Shown here piece by piece: positions 60,785 to 64,000 of a stretch of 64,000 nucleotides of DNA (positions within the stretch are counted from its first letter, which is position 1; each line of letters starts with the position of its first letter). Origin of the DNA: Wuchereria bancrofti (Eukaryota; Nematoda; Chromadorea; Rhabditida; Onchocercidae); the NCBI GenBank assembly GCA_005281725.1, contig SSBO01000001.1, positions 1,844,399 through 1,908,398 of the forward strand, in the 5' to 3' direction. The translations under genes and the position numbers were made by a program. The notes beneath the pieces are model-generated. The model made no database searches. It was not told the DNA's origin and saw only the letters and a list, made by a program, of their open reading frames with translations.

Positions 60785-63700
60785 CTAGGGTAAATTCTGA
60801 ACGGATAATGACTGAGATGCAGTAGCATCCTTTTCATAATCGTTATGCTCTTCGATATTTCCACTGTCTTTATCAACAAAGTCAAGTTCTCGAGAAGACT
60901 GCGAAGTGTTGAGTAAAATAGATGATGGCGCTGAAAGAGATTCAAGTAATTTCGCTTCTTCAATCATAACTTGTTCGGTTAAATGCTTCAGTTCTTTCGA
61001 TGGATAAGTATTGAGGATTTCATCTACTTCTGCCGATAATTCATCTGTTTCCCTGCAATGCAAAACATTTCATTGAAATCTTATCTTAAATGAAAGAGAG
61101 GAAATTACCAAATTTCAAACATTACTGCAGTTGCAAATGCAATAGAGAAATTTTTGTATATAACTCTGAAATATTACTACCTTTTCACACGTATTTCAAG
61201 GTCGTTCATGAGTCCCTTCAAATTCTTCTGCCTCTCAAGTAGTTGGCGTACCTGTACCAAAGAATTTTCCATGGTCCGGATCGACTGAACAAAATTATCT
61301 GCGTATATAACTATGAAAATAAATCGAATAGACTATTGTTGATAATACCGTCAAAAAATTCAAATTTTTGACCAGTAAAAAAGATTCTGTAGAGACATCA
61401 GTCAAGTTTCATCAATTTTTCATTAAAAAAAAAAAGACATCAAAGACATTTTTCTATCCGATAACAATTCAATACGCTTGTCTTTGGCAAACTAATCCAA
61501 AAAATAAAAAAAAGAAATAAATTTGTGCCGAATATAAAAATGGGTGACACCTGGTTACATCCCATATTCATTGCGTTTAGTGGAGGTACCTGATGACCTG
61601 AAGTATATGCTTCAAATTCTTCCTTTGGCATTTTTAAGCTTTCGGCATTCATATTTTGCACAAATTGTAGCGCACAACTCACATTTGTAAAGTAATAACC
61701 TGAAAAGCCAAATCAGAAACACATGATGCCGGAAAATTATTGGAGTAATTATTTGCATCACTTGTGATCTCATCAGTTTCACGAAATAAACATTTTTTCA
61801 TCTTCGACAACAATTTAATATGCTTGCCTCATGGCAATTAATCCAAAAAATTAAAAAAAAACTTCGAAAGAAAGCAATTTCAAATTTTTTCTTCATTCTT
61901 TTACAGCAAGGTTAGGGGTCGAACAACCTGACTCGCCGCTCAAAACCCTGGCAGGTAGAGCAAATCGACTGACAAATTTGACGTTTGATTGAATAAGTGG
62001 TGGATTTCCCTTCAGAATTACAAAAATTAATACCGGCAAATATTCATCAGCACCAGCCGGAGCGCCTATAAATAAAAAAACATCTTGAAGATGAATAGCA
62101 CGTATATCTCAGCTATGGAAAGGAATAACAATTCCAAAGAATTAATTAAAAAAATGTATTTAAAAATTGGTTTTGTAAAAAATAGAGAACTTATTCTGAC
62201 TTATTACCGACTTATTCTAAAGAAGTATTTTACATCCAGTGATGACTCCTTAACAGCTGTTTTAACAATCTAAAAATACATCTCAGCATAACTACTACTA
62301 CTGATCAAAACGACAATATTACAAGAATACATTAAAATAAGTTCCAGAATACTGGTATTGATCAATATCACCAACCTGATCGACTTTCCTTTAGTGCCTC
62401 GAAGATCATTTTTGAGCAACGAACCAGACATTGCAACTTTTCTGCTGCTCCTCGATGACTGTTCATATCAATAATCTCAGTTATTGCTTCATCCAACTTG
62501 TCACGAACCTATCAATTAAAAACTTTCAAATGGAAGGCTTTTAATAATGAATATGTCAGATGAAGTGATGCAATTTACCGATTCCTGACTAAAATCAAGA
62601 GTGGTTTCCAGAAAACCTGCTGTAACCCAATTCAAAGACCGTATTCTATCTTGCAAAGATAGATCTGCAGTTTCTTCGTCAGCTCTAGAAAAACATTCTA
62701 ATTTAAATATTTAAAATTTTAAACAAAATGAGAAAAAATCAAGAATTCTAATTAATACTCTACTCCATAAAGAAAACTAACCCTAATGATCATAAAAGAT
62801 TTTATAAACCGGATAAATTCAAATAAAGACATGTCCAAAAAAAAGCAAAATGACATGCCTAGCGCAGAACAATGTGCTATAAGCCCGTACACATATATAC
62901 TGCTCTACTTCTGCCATTACTTCTTCAACACTCACATTAATCAATGAACCTGAAATTTAAGTGAAACATCGTATATCAGATATATGAATTGCTGAATTGT
63001 TTCGTAAAATATGTTAAGACTCATGAAGATCTCTATGTTCTACACTAACATTTCAAAAACTTGTTTTTAACAGGGAAACAGTTACCACTTATAATGGGGC
63101 TGTGACGCATTTTGTCTGCAAGCACCTGATAAAAATGTTGCACCATACTTGAGAGGTCATCCATATTAACATTCTGCTGCTAGAAATCAAATAAGCTACC
63201 CAATTTTAAGTATCAGCTTAACGAACCTAACTCTAAGGAATTACAAAAAGTGGGTCGTAAGACGGCATAAACAAGAAAACTCTTCAAATTCTGTCATTTC
63301 AAAAAATTTATTTCGAGAACTGAAGAAGAATTCCTGTCCAATATTTTGCTTATCTATGATTAAATTTGGATAGGAATATCAAACTGACTTCCAGAATTTT
63401 ATCAACAGCATGATGCGTTTGCTGAGTTATTTCATAAGCAGCTGATTGCGGAAGATTATTTTGAAGAAACTCGTGAAAACGATCATAAGCAGAGCTGCTT
63501 TCTTCACTAAGACGATGTCTGGAAGTTGATTATTAATAAATGTTCATAAATTAAAACAATAAAAGTCAATTATTTTTTCAGTAATACGAGCAAAGAAACG
63601 ACCAAACTTTTGGGTTTTATTCTCTTTTAAACTAATGTAATTTTGATCCATCCTTATTACGTTTCTTGCTTTTTTCCTTTCTTTTATATATATACAATGA

Positions 63701-64000
63701 AGATTGATGTTTAAATTATAAGTTCATGCTAAGAGGCAAAATCGAGCAAAATTTACGGAAATAAATGAAACTACTAGAAGGAAAAAATACAAATAAGTGC
63801 TATCGAAAAAAAAAATGAAATACCTTATTGGTGTAACAGGAGATGGCAGTGTAGAATGTGATGCGGATGCTGCACATACCATTTCTGAAACGAAATATTT
63901 AAAAAAAAAAAAAACGTTTTTCGCAAGCTTATAAAAAGTGCTGAATATAACATGCAAATAATGACAAACCTTGAGAGGGGTTTGAATTAGCAGTTAGTGA
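60785..64000 (-). CDS. Rabex-5 / RABGEF1 homologue (Rab5 GEF), C-terminal part
   Basis: Guanine-nucleotide exchange factor for Rab5 on early endosomes. The gene enters from the right edge; the N-terminal A20-type zinc finger would lie outside. Visible exons: 63970-64000 (cut by the edge), 63824-63884, 63389-63518, 63086-63179, 62859-62949, 62579-62684, 62376-62508, 61928-62065, 61559-61699, 61181-61298, 60785-61052, all in phase. The helical bundle leads into a VPS9 domain: RIRSLNWVT, KLQCLVRCSKMIFEAL, GADEYLPVLIFVILKGNPP, YYFTNVSCALQFV. The Asp and Pro of DEYLP and the Tyr and Thr of YYFT occupy the positions needed for exchange in human Rabex-5. The coiled-coil tail (RQLLERQKNLKGLMNDLE) matches as well. 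The intron after 62859 appears to start with GC rather than GT. Confidence 0.92.

Overview
This is a eukaryotic, AT-rich window with many short introns (GT...AG, acceptors of the TTTTCAG type, usually read straight through in phase) and intron-containing homologues of conserved animal genes. ET/Ly6-like cysteine modules typical of nematodes, BEL/Pao retroelement remains, CD36-type genes and likely trans-splice acceptors just ahead of start codons all point to a nematode. The composition and gene style fit a spirurid/filarial worm, but the species cannot be fixed from the sequence alone. All family names are recognised by eye from translated exons; no search was run.

Layout. 1-1.9 kb: CpG-rich upstream DNA. 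2-13.3 kb, all on +: replacement histone H3.3, a USP30-type mitochondrial deubiquitinase, and a Rab escort protein (REP/CHM). 16.3-17.6 kb: a HAD phosphatase of the pseudouridine-5'-phosphatase type. 17-25.2 kb: a large inverted duplication carrying identical copies of a tiny secreted His/Trp-rich protein gene and broken BEL/Pao polymerase fragments. It is interrupted by a single N at 23592 and followed by a decayed paralogue of the His-rich gene. 26.6-28.8 kb (-): a two-module ET/Ly6-like surface protein. 30.7-31.9 kb (-): a bHLH transcription factor. 35.3-37.1 kb (-): TMX2. 38-41 kb: a Cys-rich exon pair, a strongly folding GC-richer patch, and a 64-residue orphan. 44.9-45.7 kb (-): a 96-residue single-pass membrane protein. 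45.7-53.7 kb: almost empty. 53.7-58.5 kb (+): a CD36/SCARB family receptor. 60.8-64 kb (-): the C-terminal two thirds of a Rabex-5 (Rab5 GEF) homologue that runs off the right edge.

Functional themes. Several conserved genes serve membrane traffic and organelles (REP for Rab prenylation, Rabex-5 for Rab5 activation, USP30 at the mitochondrial outer membrane, TMX2 in the ER, CD36 for lipid uptake). They do not look like one operon or pathway. The most unusual parts are the inverted duplication (partly real, partly probably an assembly fold-back), the ET gene whose internal stop codon lies inside a splice donor, and the folding element at 40.1-40.25 kb.
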